From: Terriglobia bacterium
Lineage (GTDB): Bacteria; Acidobacteriota; Terriglobia; Bryobacterales; Bryobacteraceae
DNA: 42,178 bases
Direction: 5' to 3'
Assembly (NCBI GenBank): GCA_020073615.1
Contig: JAIQEX010000052.1
Span: 1 to 42,178 of the forward strand
Part shown: positions 32,988-41,961 of the stretch, in pieces
Numbering within the stretch: the first letter of the stretch is position 1
How the letters are laid out: each line of letters opens with the position of its first letter
Notes under the pieces: generated by a model
Told to the model about the DNA's origin: nothing
Seen by the model: only the letters and a program-made list of their open reading frames with translations
Database searches by the model: none
Translations under genes and position numbers: made by a program

Positions 32988-33075
32988 GCGGACATTTGAT
33001 TCTACGGGCGGCCGGACAACTGGCGCAAGCGAGTTGTAAAGGCGCTCACAGCCGGCGTGCCCCAATTCTGCGACA

Positions 33076-33357
33076 ATGCGAACGATGCCCTGCCTGCTGG
33101 TTTTGTTGGTCCTGGCCTTCCCCCGAGTGGTGCTCGTGCTGATGTTTCTGCTTTCCGATTATCTGCAGCGTGCGTATCACGGGCTGCTGGTGCTGGTGCT
33201 GGGGTTCCTCTTCGTGCCGCTCACCACCATCGTGTATGCCTGGATGCTGAATTCGCACCGTCCGCTGGAGGGCGCCAACCTGCTGATCCTGATCGTCGCG
33301 GTGGTGATCGACGTAGGCGGGCTGGGCGGCGGCGAATGGCATCGCCGCAGCCGCTGA
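33076..33357 (+). CDS. Small conserved membrane protein (93 aa)
   Basis: This 93-aa protein has two or three membrane helices (about 4-26, 33-57 and 68-84): MPCLLVLLVLAFPRVVLVLM, a middle HGLLVLVLGFLFVPLTTIVY and ANLLILIVAVVIDVGGLGGG. The FPRVVLVLxFLxSxYLQRA and IDVGGLGGGxxHRR patterns recur in small uncharacterised membrane proteins across bacteria. Its function is unknown. It converges on the MFS gene 7 bp away. Confidence 0.78.
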   Translation: MRTMPCLLVLLVLAFPRVVLVLMFLLSDYLQRAYHGLLVLVLGFLFVPLTTIVYAWMLNSHRPLEGANLLILIVAVVIDVGGLGGGEWHRRSR

Positions 33358-33364
33358 CGGCGAT

Positions 33365-34588
33365 TCACCCGCTCCCGGGCAGTTCGTTCACCCGCCGCAG
33401 CTCGGGAAACAGCCACGCCCAGGCGGCCACGATGGCGATGGCGCCCGCACCGCCCAGGACCACGGCGGGCACCGTTCCGAACCATTGTGCCGTGACGCCC
33501 GATTCGAACTGGCCCACCTCGTTGGAGGCGCCGATGAACACCATGTTGACGGCGCTCACGCGGCCGCGCATTTCGTCGGGCGTGCCGAGCTGGATCACGG
33601 TGTGGCGGATGATGATGCTCACCATATCGCAGGCGCCCAACAGCACCAGGGCGGCGAGCGAAAGCGGCAGGCTGCGGGAAAGGCCGAAAACGATGGTGAA
33701 GCAGCCGAAGCCGAAGACGCAGGCGAGCATGGTCGCGCCGGCGCGGCGGCGGAGCGGCCAATGAGCCACCACGACGGCCATGGCCACCGCGCCCACGCTG
33801 GGCGCGCCCCGCAGGATGCCGAGTCCCTTGGGGCCGACGTTCAGGATCTCGCGCGCGTACACCGGCAACAGGGCCACGGCGCCGCCCAGCAGGACGGCGA
33901 AGAGGTCGAGCGAAATCGCACCCAGGATCAGTTTTTCGCGCCCGATGTACCGCAGGCCTTCCAGCACGGCGCCGAGCGACGCCAGCGGCCGCGGCCGCCC
34001 GGCAGCGCGCACGCGAATTTTCGATATCAGGGCCAGGCCCGTGAGGGAGCACATCGCCGCGCAGGCATAGACCGGCACCGGGCTGGCGGCTGCGCCATAA
34101 AACAAGCCTCCGGCAACCGGTCCCAGAACCATGGCGGCCTGGAGGACGGAAGCAGTCCACGCCACGGCATTGGGAAAATGTTCCTCCGCCACCAGCAGGG
34201 GGAGGAACGCCTGGCCGGTGGGCATATTGAAAGCGCGCACGGCGCCATTCAACAGCAGCGCGGCATAGATGGGCCACACGGTGCGGAGGCCGTGGACGGT
34301 CAGCGACAGCAGCAGCAGAGAGCACAGGCAGAAGCCGCCGGCGCAGATCTGGAGGATGCGCTGCCGCGCGACGCGGTCGGCGATATGGCCGGCCAGCAGG
34401 AACAGGAAAATGCCGGGAAGGAATTGCGCCAGGCCCACCAGGCCGAGATCGAGCGGGCGGTGCGTCAGCGCGTACACCTGCCAGGCGACCGCGGTGGCCT
34501 GCATCTCCGTAGACCCGGTAATGAGAAAACGGGCGGTCAGGAAGTAGCGGAAGTTGGGATAAAGAAAAGCGGCGCGGGCCTGTTGCAT
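33365..34588 (-). CDS. MFS transporter
   Basis: This 407-aa protein has the 12-helix layout of the major facilitator superfamily. The loop 2-3 motif is GHIADRVARQRIL (residues ~67-79), and FRYFLTARFLITGSTEMQAT, LPGIFLFLLAGHIADR and YIGREKLILGAISLDLFAVL resemble EntS-type (MFS_3) exporters. The cargo is unknown. The ATG at 34588 lies 6 bp after the YciI-like stop, so they form an operon. It may act as a drug or metabolite exporter. Confidence 0.9.
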   Translation of the reverse strand: MQQARAAFLYPNFRYFLTARFLITGSTEMQATAVAWQVYALTHRPLDLGLVGLAQFLPGIFLFLLAGHIADRVARQRILQICAGGFCLCSLLLLSLTVHGLRTVWPIYAALLLNGAVRAFNMPTGQAFLPLLVAEEHFPNAVAWTASVLQAAMVLGPVAGGLFYGAAASPVPVYACAAMCSLTGLALISKIRVRAAGRPRPLASLGAVLEGLRYIGREKLILGAISLDLFAVLLGGAVALLPVYAREILNVGPKGLGILRGAPSVGAVAMAVVVAHWPLRRRAGATMLACVFGFGCFTIVFGLSRSLPLSLAALVLLGACDMVSIIIRHTVIQLGTPDEMRGRVSAVNMVFIGASNEVGQFESGVTAQWFGTVPAVVLGGAGAIAIVAAWAWLFPELRRVNELPGSG

Positions 34589-34594
34589 GCGGGC

Positions 34595-34891
34595 TTAGAG
34601 TGAAGGCATGATGGCGCCATCGCCGGCCACCGTGGCCCACTTGCGGACGCGCCAGGCAGTCACCAGCCCATTCGCCACATAGGGATCGGATTTGGCGAAC
34701 GTCTCGGCGGGCTCCGGGGACGGCCCGCGGAACACGATGACCGCGCCGTCTGTGGGATCGGCCAGCGCTCCGGCGAGCGCGATTTCCCCGCGCTCCAGCG
34801 CCTCGGCGACGTGGGCCAGGTGTTCGCGGCGATAGGGGGCGCGCCGGGCGGCAAAATCGTCCACCACATCGTAGAAGAGAAGGTAGTGCAC
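34595..34891 (-). CDS. YciI-family protein
   Basis: With GTG 34891 (AGGA site 6 bp upstream) the protein is 98 aa and begins VHYLLFYDVVDDFAARRAPY, the typical YciI start. HLAHVAEALERGEIALAGAL follows, then GAVIVFRGPSPEPAETFAKS and DPYVANGLVTAWRVRKW. The conserved His/Asp pair (H24 in EHLAHV; D79-type in SDPYV) of this ferredoxin-like fold is present. The function of most YciI proteins is unknown; some act as dehalogenase-like or phenol-processing enzymes. It leads the MFS gene. Confidence 0.85.
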   Translation of the reverse strand: MHYLLFYDVVDDFAARRAPYRREHLAHVAEALERGEIALAGALADPTDGAVIVFRGPSPEPAETFAKSDPYVANGLVTAWRVRKWATVAGDGAIMPSL

Positions 34892-34934
34892 GGATGGTCC
34901 TGGTTGAGTATACAGCGCCGCCAATTTCAGAGTG

Positions 34935-34940
34935 TATAAT
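34935..34940 (+). promoter_or_regulatory. Perfect -10 box of the cysteine synthase gene
   Basis: TATAAT lies 16 bases before the ATG at 34957, with GGGAG in between. TTCAG (34926-34930) and CTGAA (34941-34945) flank it as a short inverted repeat, a possible operator. No good -35 is seen at the normal distance, so an activator may be needed. Confidence 0.55.
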
Positions 34941-34956
34941 CTGAATTGGGAGAGCT

Positions 34957-36012
34957 ATGCCCGCTGCTACGCTGGTTTCCGTTCCGCAGGAGCTCGACGC
35001 GCTAGGCCGAACCATCGGCAACACGCCGCTGCTGGCCATCGGATTTCGCTGGCGGGGTCGCAACCGCACGATCCACGCGAAATGCGAGCACCTGAATCTC
35101 ACCGGCAGCATTAAAGACCGCATGGCGCTCTACATCCTGCGCCGTGCGTACCAAAGCGGGCAGCTCCAGCCGGGCGGCCGCATTGTGGAGGCGACCAGCG
35201 GCAACACGGGCATCTCCTTCGCGGCACTGGGCCGCGTTCTGGGGCACCGCGTCACCATTTTCATGCCCGATTGGATGAGCGCGGAGCGCAAGCAACTGAT
35301 CGCGAGCTACGGCGCCGAGATCGTACCCGTCAGCCGCGAGCAGGGCGGATTCCTCGGGTGCATCCGCATGGCTGAGGGGTTGGCGGCCCGCGAGCCGGAC
35401 ATCTTTCTGCCGCGCCAGTTCTCCAACCAAGGCAACGTGGAGGCGCACGCCGCCACCACGGGCCCCGAAATTCTCGCGCAACTGGAAGAGGCCGGCCTGG
35501 CGCCGCGGGCGTTCGTGGCCGGCGTGGGCACGGGAGGCACGGTGATGGGCGTGGGCCGTTTCCTGAGGAGCGTCGGCCAGGCCATCCGCATCCACCCCGT
35601 CGAGCCGGCGGAATCGCCCACGCTTTCCACCGGCCACAAGGTGGGGCACCACCGCATTCAGGGCATTTCCGACGAATTCATCCCCGCCATCGTCGACCTT
35701 TCCCAGGTGGACCCGGTGGTGGCCGTGAGCGACGGCGATTCCATCCTGATGTCGCAGAAGCTGGCCTGCCGGCTCGGTCTCGGCGTGGGGATCTCGTCGG
35801 GCTGCAACTTCCTGGCCGCCGCGCGGGTGCAGGAAGAGCTTGGCGGCGAGGCCGTGGTGGTGACCGTTTTCGCCGACGACAACAAGAAGTACCTGACCAC
35901 CGACCTGATGCGCGCCGAGCCGGTCCGTGCGGACTATCTCGCGCCGGAGCTGGAACTGACCGGCATCGGCGTGCTACCCCGCAACTGCAGGATGTGCGAC
36001 AGCCGGATTTAG
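34957..36012 (+). CDS. Cysteine synthase-family PLP enzyme (CysK/CysM-like)
   Basis: This 351-aa fold-type II PLP enzyme should join O-acetylserine (or a related ester) with sulfide or thiosulfate. Motifs are GNTPLLAI (21-28), TGSIKDRMA with PLP lysine K53, [27 protein letters not shown] (phosphate loop) and [11 protein letters not shown]. The protein is about 40 residues longer than most CysK, with a C-terminal [20 protein letters not shown] region and a Cys pair near the end (NCRMCDSRI), which could bind metal or regulate the enzyme. Its own -10 lies in the 65-bp gap to the divergent YciI gene. Confidence 0.88.
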   Translation: MPAATLVSVPQELDALGRTIGNTPLLAIGFRWRGRNRTIHAKCEHLNLTGSIKDRMALYILRRAYQSGQLQPGGRIVEATSGNTGISFAALGRVLGHRVTIFMPDWMSAERKQLIASYGAEIVPVSREQGGFLGCIRMAEGLAAREPDIFLPRQFSNQGNVEAHAATTGPEILAQLEEAGLAPRAFVAGVGTGGTVMGVGRFLRSVGQAIRIHPVEPAESPTLSTGHKVGHHRIQGISDEFIPAIVDLSQVDPVVAVSDGDSILMSQKLACRLGLGVGISSGCNFLAAARVQEELGGEAVVVTVFADDNKKYLTTDLMRAEPVRADYLAPELELTGIGVLPRNCRMCDSRI

Positions 36013-36155
36013 CCGCGCGCCGAATTCCCAGCCCAACCGCGTTGTTAAAAGTTTTGGCGAATGCCATTTCCGGCGAGACACCCGGTATCCTTTGCAGGGC
36101 AGCGCGTTGTATGATCTCAGTACTTTGCGTTTGCTCCGTTTGCGGAGGCTGAGAC

Positions 36156-37841
36156 ATGACTTGGAGCCAGGTTTACTCGCCGGTGGCCGGCAGCATCGCC
36201 TTGTCGGCGCTGGTCGCCGCGTTGCCCGTTGTGGTACTGCTGGGGCTGCTTGCCTTCGGCCATGTGCGCGCGCACTGGGCGGCGCTGGCGGGGCTGGCCA
36301 CGTCGGTCGGAGTGGCCATGGCCATCTTTGGGATGCCGCCGGAATTGGCCGGGTGGGCCGCCTTGAACGGGGCCGCGTATGGTCTGTTCCCGATCGGCTG
36401 GATCGTGCTGTGTGCCATTTTCGTCTTCGACGTCACCGTCAAGAGCGGTACCTTTGAGGTGGTGAAACACACCGTGGCGCACCTGGCCAGCGACCGCCGC
36501 CTGCAGGCGCTGCTGATCGCCTTCAGCTTCGGGGCGTTCATCGAGGGCGCGGCGGGCTTTGGCACGCCGGTGGCGATTTCCGCGGCCATGCTGATCGCGC
36601 TGGGATTCCGGCCCCTCCAGGCCGCCGGCATGGCGCTGATCGGCAACACCGCGCCGGTGGCCTACGGCGCACTGGGGACTCCGATCATCGCGCTGGCCGC
36701 CGTGACCGGCCTGCCGCTCGACCTGCTCAGCGGCATGGTGGGCCGCATCCTACCCGTGTTCAGCGTGCTGGTGCCGTTCTGGCTGGTATGGGCCATGGCC
36801 GGGCGCAAGAGCATGATCGAGGTCTGGCCGGCGTGCCTGACGGCGGGCGTCACCTTCGCTGTCACCCAGTATCTGGTCAGCAACCTGCATGGCCCATGGG
36901 TGGTGGATATCGCCGGGGCCATTGTCTCGATGGCTTCGCTGGTGCTGCTCCTGCAATTCTGGCAGCCTTCCACCACCTGGAGCTTCGAGCACGAAAGCGA
37001 TGAGGAGCGCAGCGCCGAGGCGGCCGCCCGCCCGGTCCACTCCGGCGGGCACGCCCTGCGGGCGTGGATGCCGTGGATCCTGCTTTGCGTGCTGGTGTTC
37101 TCCTGGGGCATTCCGCAGGTCAAGACCGTTCTGAACGGCGGCGCGGCGGGACACCCCAACTTCCTGAGCGGTATCTCGCAAGTCACGTTCAACGTGCCGG
37201 TGCTGCACCGCGCGGTCCTTCGCGTCCCCCCGGTGGTGCCCAAGCCCACGCCCGAACCGGCCGTGTTCGCTCTCAACTGGCTGTCGGCCACCGGAACCAG
37301 CCTGCTGCTTACGGGTATCCTCAGCGGCCTGCTGCTGGGCTTCTCGGCGGGCGAACTTGGCCGGATCTTCTGGGGGACATTGAAGCGCGTGCGCTGGTCG
37401 CTGCTCACCATCGCGGCCATGATGGCCCTGGGATTCTCCACCCGCTACGGCGGACTGGACGCCTCCATGGGCCTGGCCTTCGCCGCCACCGGCGTGCTGT
37501 TTCCGTTCTTCTCGCCGCTGCTGGGCTGGCTGGGCGTGGCGCTCACCGGCAGCGATACCTCGTCGAACGTGCTGTTCGGCGGCCTGCAGCAGATCACGGC
37601 GCGGCAGTTGGGCATTTCGCCGATTCTTGCCGCCGCCGCCAACAGCGCGGGCGGCGTTATGGGCAAGATGATCGATGCGCAAAGCATCGTGGTGGCGGGC
37701 GTGGCCACCGGGCAGCAGGGCGGCGAAGGGACCATCCTGCGTTATGTCTTCTGGCACAGCATCGCGCTCGCCTGCCTGGTGGGTGTGGTCGTGTTTCTGG
37801 AGGTTTACGTGACGCCCTGGATCATTCCGGCGATGAAGTGA
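36156..37841 (+). CDS. L-lactate permease (LctP family)
   Basis: This 561-aa protein has 12-14 membrane helices and LctP family patterns: [20 protein letters not shown] (around 128-147), [19 protein letters not shown], and the late block [20 protein letters not shown] with [20 protein letters not shown]. It would carry lactate or glycolate with protons. GGAGG before the ATG at 36156 supports the start. It stands alone; no lactate dehydrogenase gene is adjacent. The 143 bp before it show nothing else firm. Confidence 0.94.
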   Translation: MTWSQVYSPVAGSIALSALVAALPVVVLLGLLAFGHVRAHWAALAGLATSVGVAMAIFGMPPELAGWAALNGAAYGLFPIGWIVLCAIFVFDVTVKSGTFEVVKHTVAHLASDRRLQALLIAFSFGAFIEGAAGFGTPVAISAAMLIALGFRPLQAAGMALIGNTAPVAYGALGTPIIALAAVTGLPLDLLSGMVGRILPVFSVLVPFWLVWAMAGRKSMIEVWPACLTAGVTFAVTQYLVSNLHGPWVVDIAGAIVSMASLVLLLQFWQPSTTWSFEHESDEERSAEAAARPVHSGGHALRAWMPWILLCVLVFSWGIPQVKTVLNGGAAGHPNFLSGISQVTFNVPVLHRAVLRVPPVVPKPTPEPAVFALNWLSATGTSLLLTGILSGLLLGFSAGELGRIFWGTLKRVRWSLLTIAAMMALGFSTRYGGLDASMGLAFAATGVLFPFFSPLLGWLGVALTGSDTSSNVLFGGLQQITARQLGISPILAAAANSAGGVMGKMIDAQSIVVAGVATGQQGGEGTILRYVFWHSIALACLVGVVVFLEVYVTPWIIPAMK

Positions 37842-37947
37842 GGCCGTATCGCGTGCATCGGCCGTTCCTCCGGACCCTCCGGACCCGTAAAGTTGGCGAA
37901 CGAGATGTAAAATCCGCTACAATAGACCCGTACGAGAAGGAGACCGT

Positions 37948-38157
37948 ATGGATCCGACTGCCATTCAAACTGCCGGTCCGCTAGGCCTGGGCGGACCCGA
38001 AGTTCTGCTGATCTGCGCCGTTGCCATACTTTTGTTCGGCGGCCGGAAGGTCGGAGAACTGGGGAAAGGACTGGGCGAAGGAATTCGCAACTTCAAGCAC
38101 GCCTTGAAGAGTGACGAAGAAGAGAAGAAGGAAGAGAAGGTCGAAGAAAAGAAGTAG
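37948..38157 (+). CDS. tatA: Twin-arginine translocase subunit TatA/E
   Basis: This 69-aa protein has one membrane helix (about 17-31, GPEVLLICAVAILLFG), the FG hinge (F30-G31), an amphipathic helix (RKVGELGKGLGEGIRNFKHA) and a charged Glu/Lys tail (DEEEKKEEKVEEKK). This is the classic TatA layout. AAGGAG at 37936-37941 sets the start. A TTGGCG...TACAAT pair (37893-37923, 19-bp spacer) may be its promoter. It would help export folded proteins, for example the RR-leader metallophosphoesterase at 9092. Confidence 0.95.
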   Translation: MDPTAIQTAGPLGLGGPEVLLICAVAILLFGGRKVGELGKGLGEGIRNFKHALKSDEEEKKEEKVEEKK

Positions 38158-38227
38158 TCACACGCTTCGAGGCGCAGCCCGCAAGCCGGGCTGGGTCCAT
38201 CTCGGCTCAAGAGATCCGGAACAGAAA

Positions 38228-38262
38228 AAACCCCGCGGGCCCAAACGGGCTGCGCGGGGTTT
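38228..38262. terminator. Bidirectional intrinsic terminator between tatA and the HU gene
   Basis: AAACCCCGCG (38228-38237) pairs with CGCGGGGTTT (38253-38262), with a smaller CCC/GGG pair inside. An A-run (38225-38230) lies on one side and TTTTT (38266-38270) on the other, so it can end both the tatA transcript and the convergent HU transcript. Confidence 0.82.
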
Positions 38263-38280
38263 CGATTTTTCCCGCCCTGG

Positions 38281-38583
38281 CTACTTCTTCTTCGGTGGAA
38301 CGATCGAGTCCTTGGCGGCCTTGGCCACGCGGAACTTGACTACCTTCTTGGCCGGGATCTTGATCGACTCGCCGGTCGCCGGGTTGCGCCCCATGCGGGC
38401 TTTGCGGTCCACGCGTACCAGGCGCCCGATGCCGGGCAGCACGAATACGCCGTTCTTTTTCACTTCCGCGATCGCCATGCTGGAAAGGCCTTCCAGAAAC
38501 GCGCGCGCAGTTTTGTTGTTGACTTCGCAGCTTTCCGCCAGGGATCTGACCAGTTGCGTCTGGGTCATTCTCTGATTCGCCAT
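38281..38583 (-). CDS. HU-family DNA-binding protein
   Basis: This 100-aa protein starts at ATG 38583 behind AAGGAGAG. The N-terminal helices (MTQTQLVRSLAESCEVNNKT) and AFLEGLSSMAIAEVKKNGVF lead to the strand/arm region VLPGIGRLVRVDRKARMGRN, where RMGRNPATGE is the HU/IHF arm signature with the DNA-intercalating Pro. The C-terminus (KIPAKKVVKFRVAKAAKDSI) is basic. It bends and compacts DNA in the nucleoid. A good promoter lies ~130 bp upstream. Confidence 0.93.
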   Translation of the reverse strand: MANQRMTQTQLVRSLAESCEVNNKTARAFLEGLSSMAIAEVKKNGVFVLPGIGRLVRVDRKARMGRNPATGESIKIPAKKVVKFRVAKAAKDSIVPPKKK

Positions 38584-38713
38584 ATCTCTCCTTATGATTC
38601 TCCCGTTGGTTGATTTCCATCTGCTGTGGAGCGGGCCCGCGCCTCGCGCCACATCCACCATCGAACAAGGTTGAATGCAGCGTTCTCCCGAACGTGCGTC
38701 TGAATCGATATCA

Positions 38714-38742
38714 ATCATAAGGGAACGAGACGGTGATGTAAA
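38714..38742 (-). promoter_or_regulatory. Sigma70-type promoter of the HU gene
   Basis: On the minus strand TTTACA (38742-38737), a 17-bp spacer and TATGAT (38719-38714) form a near-consensus promoter. It predicts a leader of about 120 nt before the HU start at 38583. Confidence 0.72.
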
Positions 38743-38749
38743 GAGAAAT

Positions 38750-38786
38750 GCGCAAAAAAGCCCGATTTTTCGTGGTTTTTTTGCGC
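38750..38786. terminator. AT-rich hairpin after the RecA-like gene
   Basis: GCGCAAAAAA (38750-38759) and TTTTTTGCGC (38777-38786) form a 10-bp stem with a 17-nt loop. It lies 22 bp past the stop of the RecA-like gene and before the HU promoter, a suitable place to end the recA transcript. Confidence 0.55.
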
Positions 38787-38808
38787 GTGGTGTGCTGAAA
38801 GGGCCGTT

Positions 38809-39558
38809 TTACAGGGTTTCCGCGAACCCCGAGATCTCATTCCACGACAGGACGCCCTCGCTGAAGGCTGTTGCAACTCTATTTTTCAAGATTCGAAAAC
38901 GCACCTCGCGGGCGCCGGCGCGTCCGAGCGCGATGCGTACAGCGGCGTGGAGTTTGAGCGCGGGCCCGCCGGAGGTGGTCTCGGCTTCGCCTCCGGATGG
39001 ACCCGCGCGCATGCGCATCTGGTTGAGAAAGAGCACTGCGGCTCCGGACTTGCGGACCACCAGCGACAAGCGGCGGAGGCCGGACGCCAGCACGCGGCTG
39101 GGTAAGCCGGGGCCGCTCGCACCCATTCCGGCGTCCAGTTCCAGTTGGGGAACGAGCGCTGCGGCGGAATCGACGATCAGCAGGTCCACGGCTCCGGAGA
39201 CGGCCAGGCGCTCGGCGATAGTGAGCGCCTCCTCCGCCGATTCGGGCTGGGCGACGGGCAAGCGCTCGATGGCCACCCCGAGCTGGACGGCATACGCCGC
39301 GTCGAAAGCGTGTTCCGCATCGATCCAGGCCGCGGTGCCGCCCTCCTGCTGGAGATGAGCGGCCATCTGGAGGGCAAGGGTGGTCTTGCCGCAGCCGGCC
39401 GGGCCGAAAAGTTCCACGATGGCGCCCCGCGGCAACCCGCCCACCCCGAGAGCGCGATCGAGCGCGGCAAAGCCGGTTGGGATGAGAACGCCCGGCGCGC
39501 GCTGCTCCATGCGGGCGAGGCGCGAGTGAATGGCGCGCTGGCGGTCTTGTTCGTTCAT
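38809..39558 (-). CDS. Shortened RecA paralogue
   Basis: This 249-aa RecA-fold ATPase keeps Walker A (GPAGCGKTT, 52-60) and Walker B (VDLLIVDSAA, D130), plus LNQMRMRAG and ETTSGGPALKLHAAVRIALG in the L1/L2 and core-strand region. Compared with RecA next door, the DNA-contact loop region lacks the [11 protein letters not shown]-type text, the Walker A reads AGC instead of ESS, and the ~65-residue RecA C-terminal domain is missing. It starts 42 bp after the recA stop, so the two are probably co-transcribed. It may modulate RecA or serve a mutagenic repair role like ImuA; no imuB or dnaE2 gene is seen here. Confidence 0.85.
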   Translation of the reverse strand: MNEQDRQRAIHSRLARMEQRAPGVLIPTGFAALDRALGVGGLPRGAIVELFGPAGCGKTTLALQMAAHLQQEGGTAAWIDAEHAFDAAYAVQLGVAIERLPVAQPESAEEALTIAERLAVSGAVDLLIVDSAAALVPQLELDAGMGASGPGLPSRVLASGLRRLSLVVRKSGAAVLFLNQMRMRAGPSGGEAETTSGGPALKLHAAVRIALGRAGAREVRFRILKNRVATAFSEGVLSWNEISGFAETL

Positions 39559-39600
39559 GGGTCAGGCAGCCGGCGCCGCCTGCGATTCGCGGTAGCCAGT

Positions 39601-40665
39601 CTACCTCCGGGCGGGCGCCGGCTTGGCAGCGGCAGCCGGGGCTTCGGCCGCCGCGGCCGCCGGTTCCGCCTTGATCAGGCCCAGAAGCTTGCGCAGCTCC
39701 GTATCGACGGCCCGCCGTATGTCCGGATTGTCCTTCAAGAACTGGCGGGCATTTTCGCGCCCCTGGCCAATTCGCTCTCCCTTGTAACTGAACCACGAGC
39801 CGCTCTTTTCAATCAGGCCTTGCGCCACTCCCAGATCGATCAGGTCGCCTTCCTTGGAAACCCCTTCGCCGTAAATGATGTCGAATTCGGCCTCGCGGAA
39901 GGGCGAGGCGACCTTGTTCTTCACCACCTTGACCTTGGTGCGGTTGCCGACCACCGCGTCGCCGTCCTTGATGGCCGCGATGCGCCGGATGTCCAGCCGC
40001 ACGGAGGAGTAGAATTTCAGCGCGCGGCCGCCGGTGGTGGTCTCCGGGTTGCCGAACATCACCCCGATCTTTTCGCGGATCTGGTTGATGAAGATCAGGC
40101 AGGTGCGCGATTTGGAGACGATGCCGGTGAGCTTGCGTAGCGCCTGCGACATGAGCCGCGCCTGCAGGCCCATGTGGCTGTCGCCCATCTCCCCTTCCAG
40201 TTCGGCCTTGGGGACCAGCGCAGCCACCGAATCCACCACCAGCACGTCAATTTGTCCCGAAGCGGTCAAGTGGTTGGTGATCTCGAGCGCCTGCTCGCCG
40301 TAGTCGGGTTGCGAAACCAGCAGATTGTCCACGTCCACCCCGAGTTTCCGGGCGTAGACGGGGTCGAGGGCATGTTCCACATCGATGAAGGCGGCGATGC
40401 CTCCCGCCCTCTGCGCCTCGGCGATCACCTGCAGAGCGATGGTGGTTTTGCCGGACGATTCCGGTCCGAAGATCTCGGTCACGCGGCCGCGCGGCAAGCC
40501 GCCGACGCCCAGCGCGGCATCGACCGAAATCGACCCGGTGGAGATGACCGAGACCGGCACGATGGCATCCTTCGACCCGAGGCGCAGAATCGAGCCCTTG
40601 CCAAACTGTTTCTCAATCTGGCTCAGGGCATTCTCTAACGCGCGGGCGCGCTCTTTATCGTCCAT
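39601..40665 (-). CDS. recA: Recombinase RecA
   Basis: This 354-aa RecA starts at ATG 40665 with GGAG upstream. It shows [20 protein letters not shown] and [10 protein letters not shown] (N-terminal helix), Walker [10 protein letters not shown] (67-75), [20 protein letters not shown], Walker [11 protein letters not shown] (D145), [36 protein letters not shown] (loop L2 region) and [15 protein letters not shown]. The C-terminus carries an Ala/Pro-rich tail ([21 protein letters not shown]-like) rather than an acidic one. It drives strand exchange and SOS induction. I see no clear LexA box upstream. Confidence 0.97.
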   Translation of the reverse strand: MDDKERARALENALSQIEKQFGKGSILRLGSKDAIVPVSVISTGSISVDAALGVGGLPRGRVTEIFGPESSGKTTIALQVIAEAQRAGGIAAFIDVEHALDPVYARKLGVDVDNLLVSQPDYGEQALEITNHLTASGQIDVLVVDSVAALVPKAELEGEMGDSHMGLQARLMSQALRKLTGIVSKSRTCLIFINQIREKIGVMFGNPETTTGGRALKFYSSVRLDIRRIAAIKDGDAVVGNRTKVKVVKNKVASPFREAEFDIIYGEGVSKEGDLIDLGVAQGLIEKSGSWFSYKGERIGQGRENARQFLKDNPDIRRAVDTELRKLLGLIKAEPAAAAAEAPAAAAKPAPARR

Positions 40666-40935
40666 GGGGGATGACTCCTGTTGGTAGGGTGAAAGCTTCA
40701 TTGTACCAGCGGCGTAGCTGAGAAAGGCCGCTTCTTTCCGCGCGGAGGCTATAATCTTTCACAACGATTCCGATGGTTACCGCCCTTCCACTGTGAAGAA
40801 CCTGTGTTCGAGTGGTGGAAAAACAGACTACATGGTGTGCGGTTGGGTTGTTGGGCGTGCCTGCGCAGCGAATAGCGGCAGAAGCATGGAACGGCCGCCA
40901 ACCAGACCCTCGACTATGCTAGCGTCTTAGCTGGA
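40666..40935. other. Intergenic region upstream of recA and the 223-aa gene
   Basis: This 270-bp gap lies between divergent genes. A minus-strand TACAAT (complement of ATTGTA at 40700-40705) may be the recA -10, and a plus-strand TATAAT stands at 40750-40755. Neither has a convincing -35. No coding frame or RNA gene is supported. Confidence 0.35.
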
Positions 40936-41607
40936 ATGCGACTTTTCTTTGCGTTGAGAATCAGTGTGTTGATCGCCGCCATCGGCCTGTGTGTACAAGG
41001 GCAAGACGCTCCAGGCAAGGACGCGCAAAGTGAGGCGAAGGGCCTGCCGCCGAGAGTGGCTCCCGCCGATTATCAGGCCCAGGGTCAGGCCGGCACGGTG
41101 ACGGTTGCTGCCGAGTTCAAGGGACACTCGGTCCCCACCCCCCAAGGGACCCTCAATACGGAAGACTATGTGGTGATCGAAACCGCGTTGTTCGGCCCGC
41201 CGGGCGCGCGCGTCAAGCTATCTTCCGACGACTTTTCGCTCCGCATCAACGGGAAGAAGGCGCCCTTGCCCAGCCAGCCATACGGGTTGGTGGCCGGGTC
41301 CGTCAAAGATCCGGAGTGGGAGCCGCCTGCGCCGGCCGAATCGAAGTCGAAAACCAGAGTGGGTAGCGGCGGAAGGGCTCAGCAGGGCGACTCCAGCGCG
41401 CCGCCGGCACCGGTCCAGATCCCGATAGGGGTACGGCGCGCGGTGGCACAGCGCGTGCAAAAGGCCGCGCTTCCGGAAGGCGACCGCACCCTGCCCCAGG
41501 CAGGACTGATTTTCTTCCAGTTCCGGGGCAAGACCCAGAGCATCCATTCGATCGAGCTGATTTACGCCGGTCCCGAGGGAAAAGCCACCCTGACGCTCCA
41601 GCCATAG
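40936..41607 (+). CDS. Secreted hypothetical protein (223 aa)
   Basis: The protein begins MRLFFALRISVLIAAIGLCV, an export signal ending near QGQ. The mature part has a beta-type middle (TVTVAAEFKGHSVPTPQGTL, YVVIETALFGPPGARVKLSS, DDFSLRINGKKAPLPSQPYG), a disordered Pro/Ser/Lys stretch (about 120-160) and a final IFFQFRGKTQSIHSIELIYA then GKATLTLQP. This style (a signal peptide, then small beta modules ending with GKATLTLQP) is common in acidobacterial envelope proteins, but I do not recognise a named family. It is divergent from recA. Confidence 0.75.
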   Translation: MRLFFALRISVLIAAIGLCVQGQDAPGKDAQSEAKGLPPRVAPADYQAQGQAGTVTVAAEFKGHSVPTPQGTLNTEDYVVIETALFGPPGARVKLSSDDFSLRINGKKAPLPSQPYGLVAGSVKDPEWEPPAPAESKSKTRVGSGGRAQQGDSSAPPAPVQIPIGVRRAVAQRVQKAALPEGDRTLPQAGLIFFQFRGKTQSIHSIELIYAGPEGKATLTLQP

Positions 41608-41961
41608 CGATTAGGGTCGAACGCCGGCACGAACCGCGATGCCCCACGCAGCGAGATTGTCTGCCGCTGAGCAGTAACGGTCCGAAGGCATGGAGCGAGA
41701 CGACCTTCCCGGAGGATGAGGCTAACGTGACTGGCGGCTGCTGCTTATTCCGGGCCTTGTTGCCCAGCATGGAAAGCAGATAAGCCTGCGCCACCGCTCG
41801 TCTCGGATGATGCTCCAGCTCGGAAACGCTTCCGTCACGGATTCGATCTGGGTGACCTTTATGCCCACGTTGTAGTCCGCGTCGACACTTCTTTGTTGGG
41901 CCTGAACGAACGTCCTGGAGACTGTTAGAAGGTGTTGGGCCACCGTTCGTTCCGGACTTTC
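41608..41961. other. Gap with no gene that can be supported
   Basis: In this 354-bp stretch before the transposase fragment, short minus-strand frames (for example 41722-41943) carry ordinary-looking residues but no ribosome site, known motif or coherent length. It may hold decayed coding DNA cut by the insertion of the IS630-type element. Confidence 0.4.

Noticed and set aside
33177-35123. A 648-aa minus-strand frame across the MFS and YciI genes
   Set aside because: It is in another frame on the same strand as genes with clear helices and motifs; its Arg/Pro/Gly-rich text is not membrane-like.
40666-40935. A LexA (SOS) box before recA
   Set aside because: No clear palindrome of the known LexA-box types was found; the motif used in this lineage is uncertain, so none is claimed.
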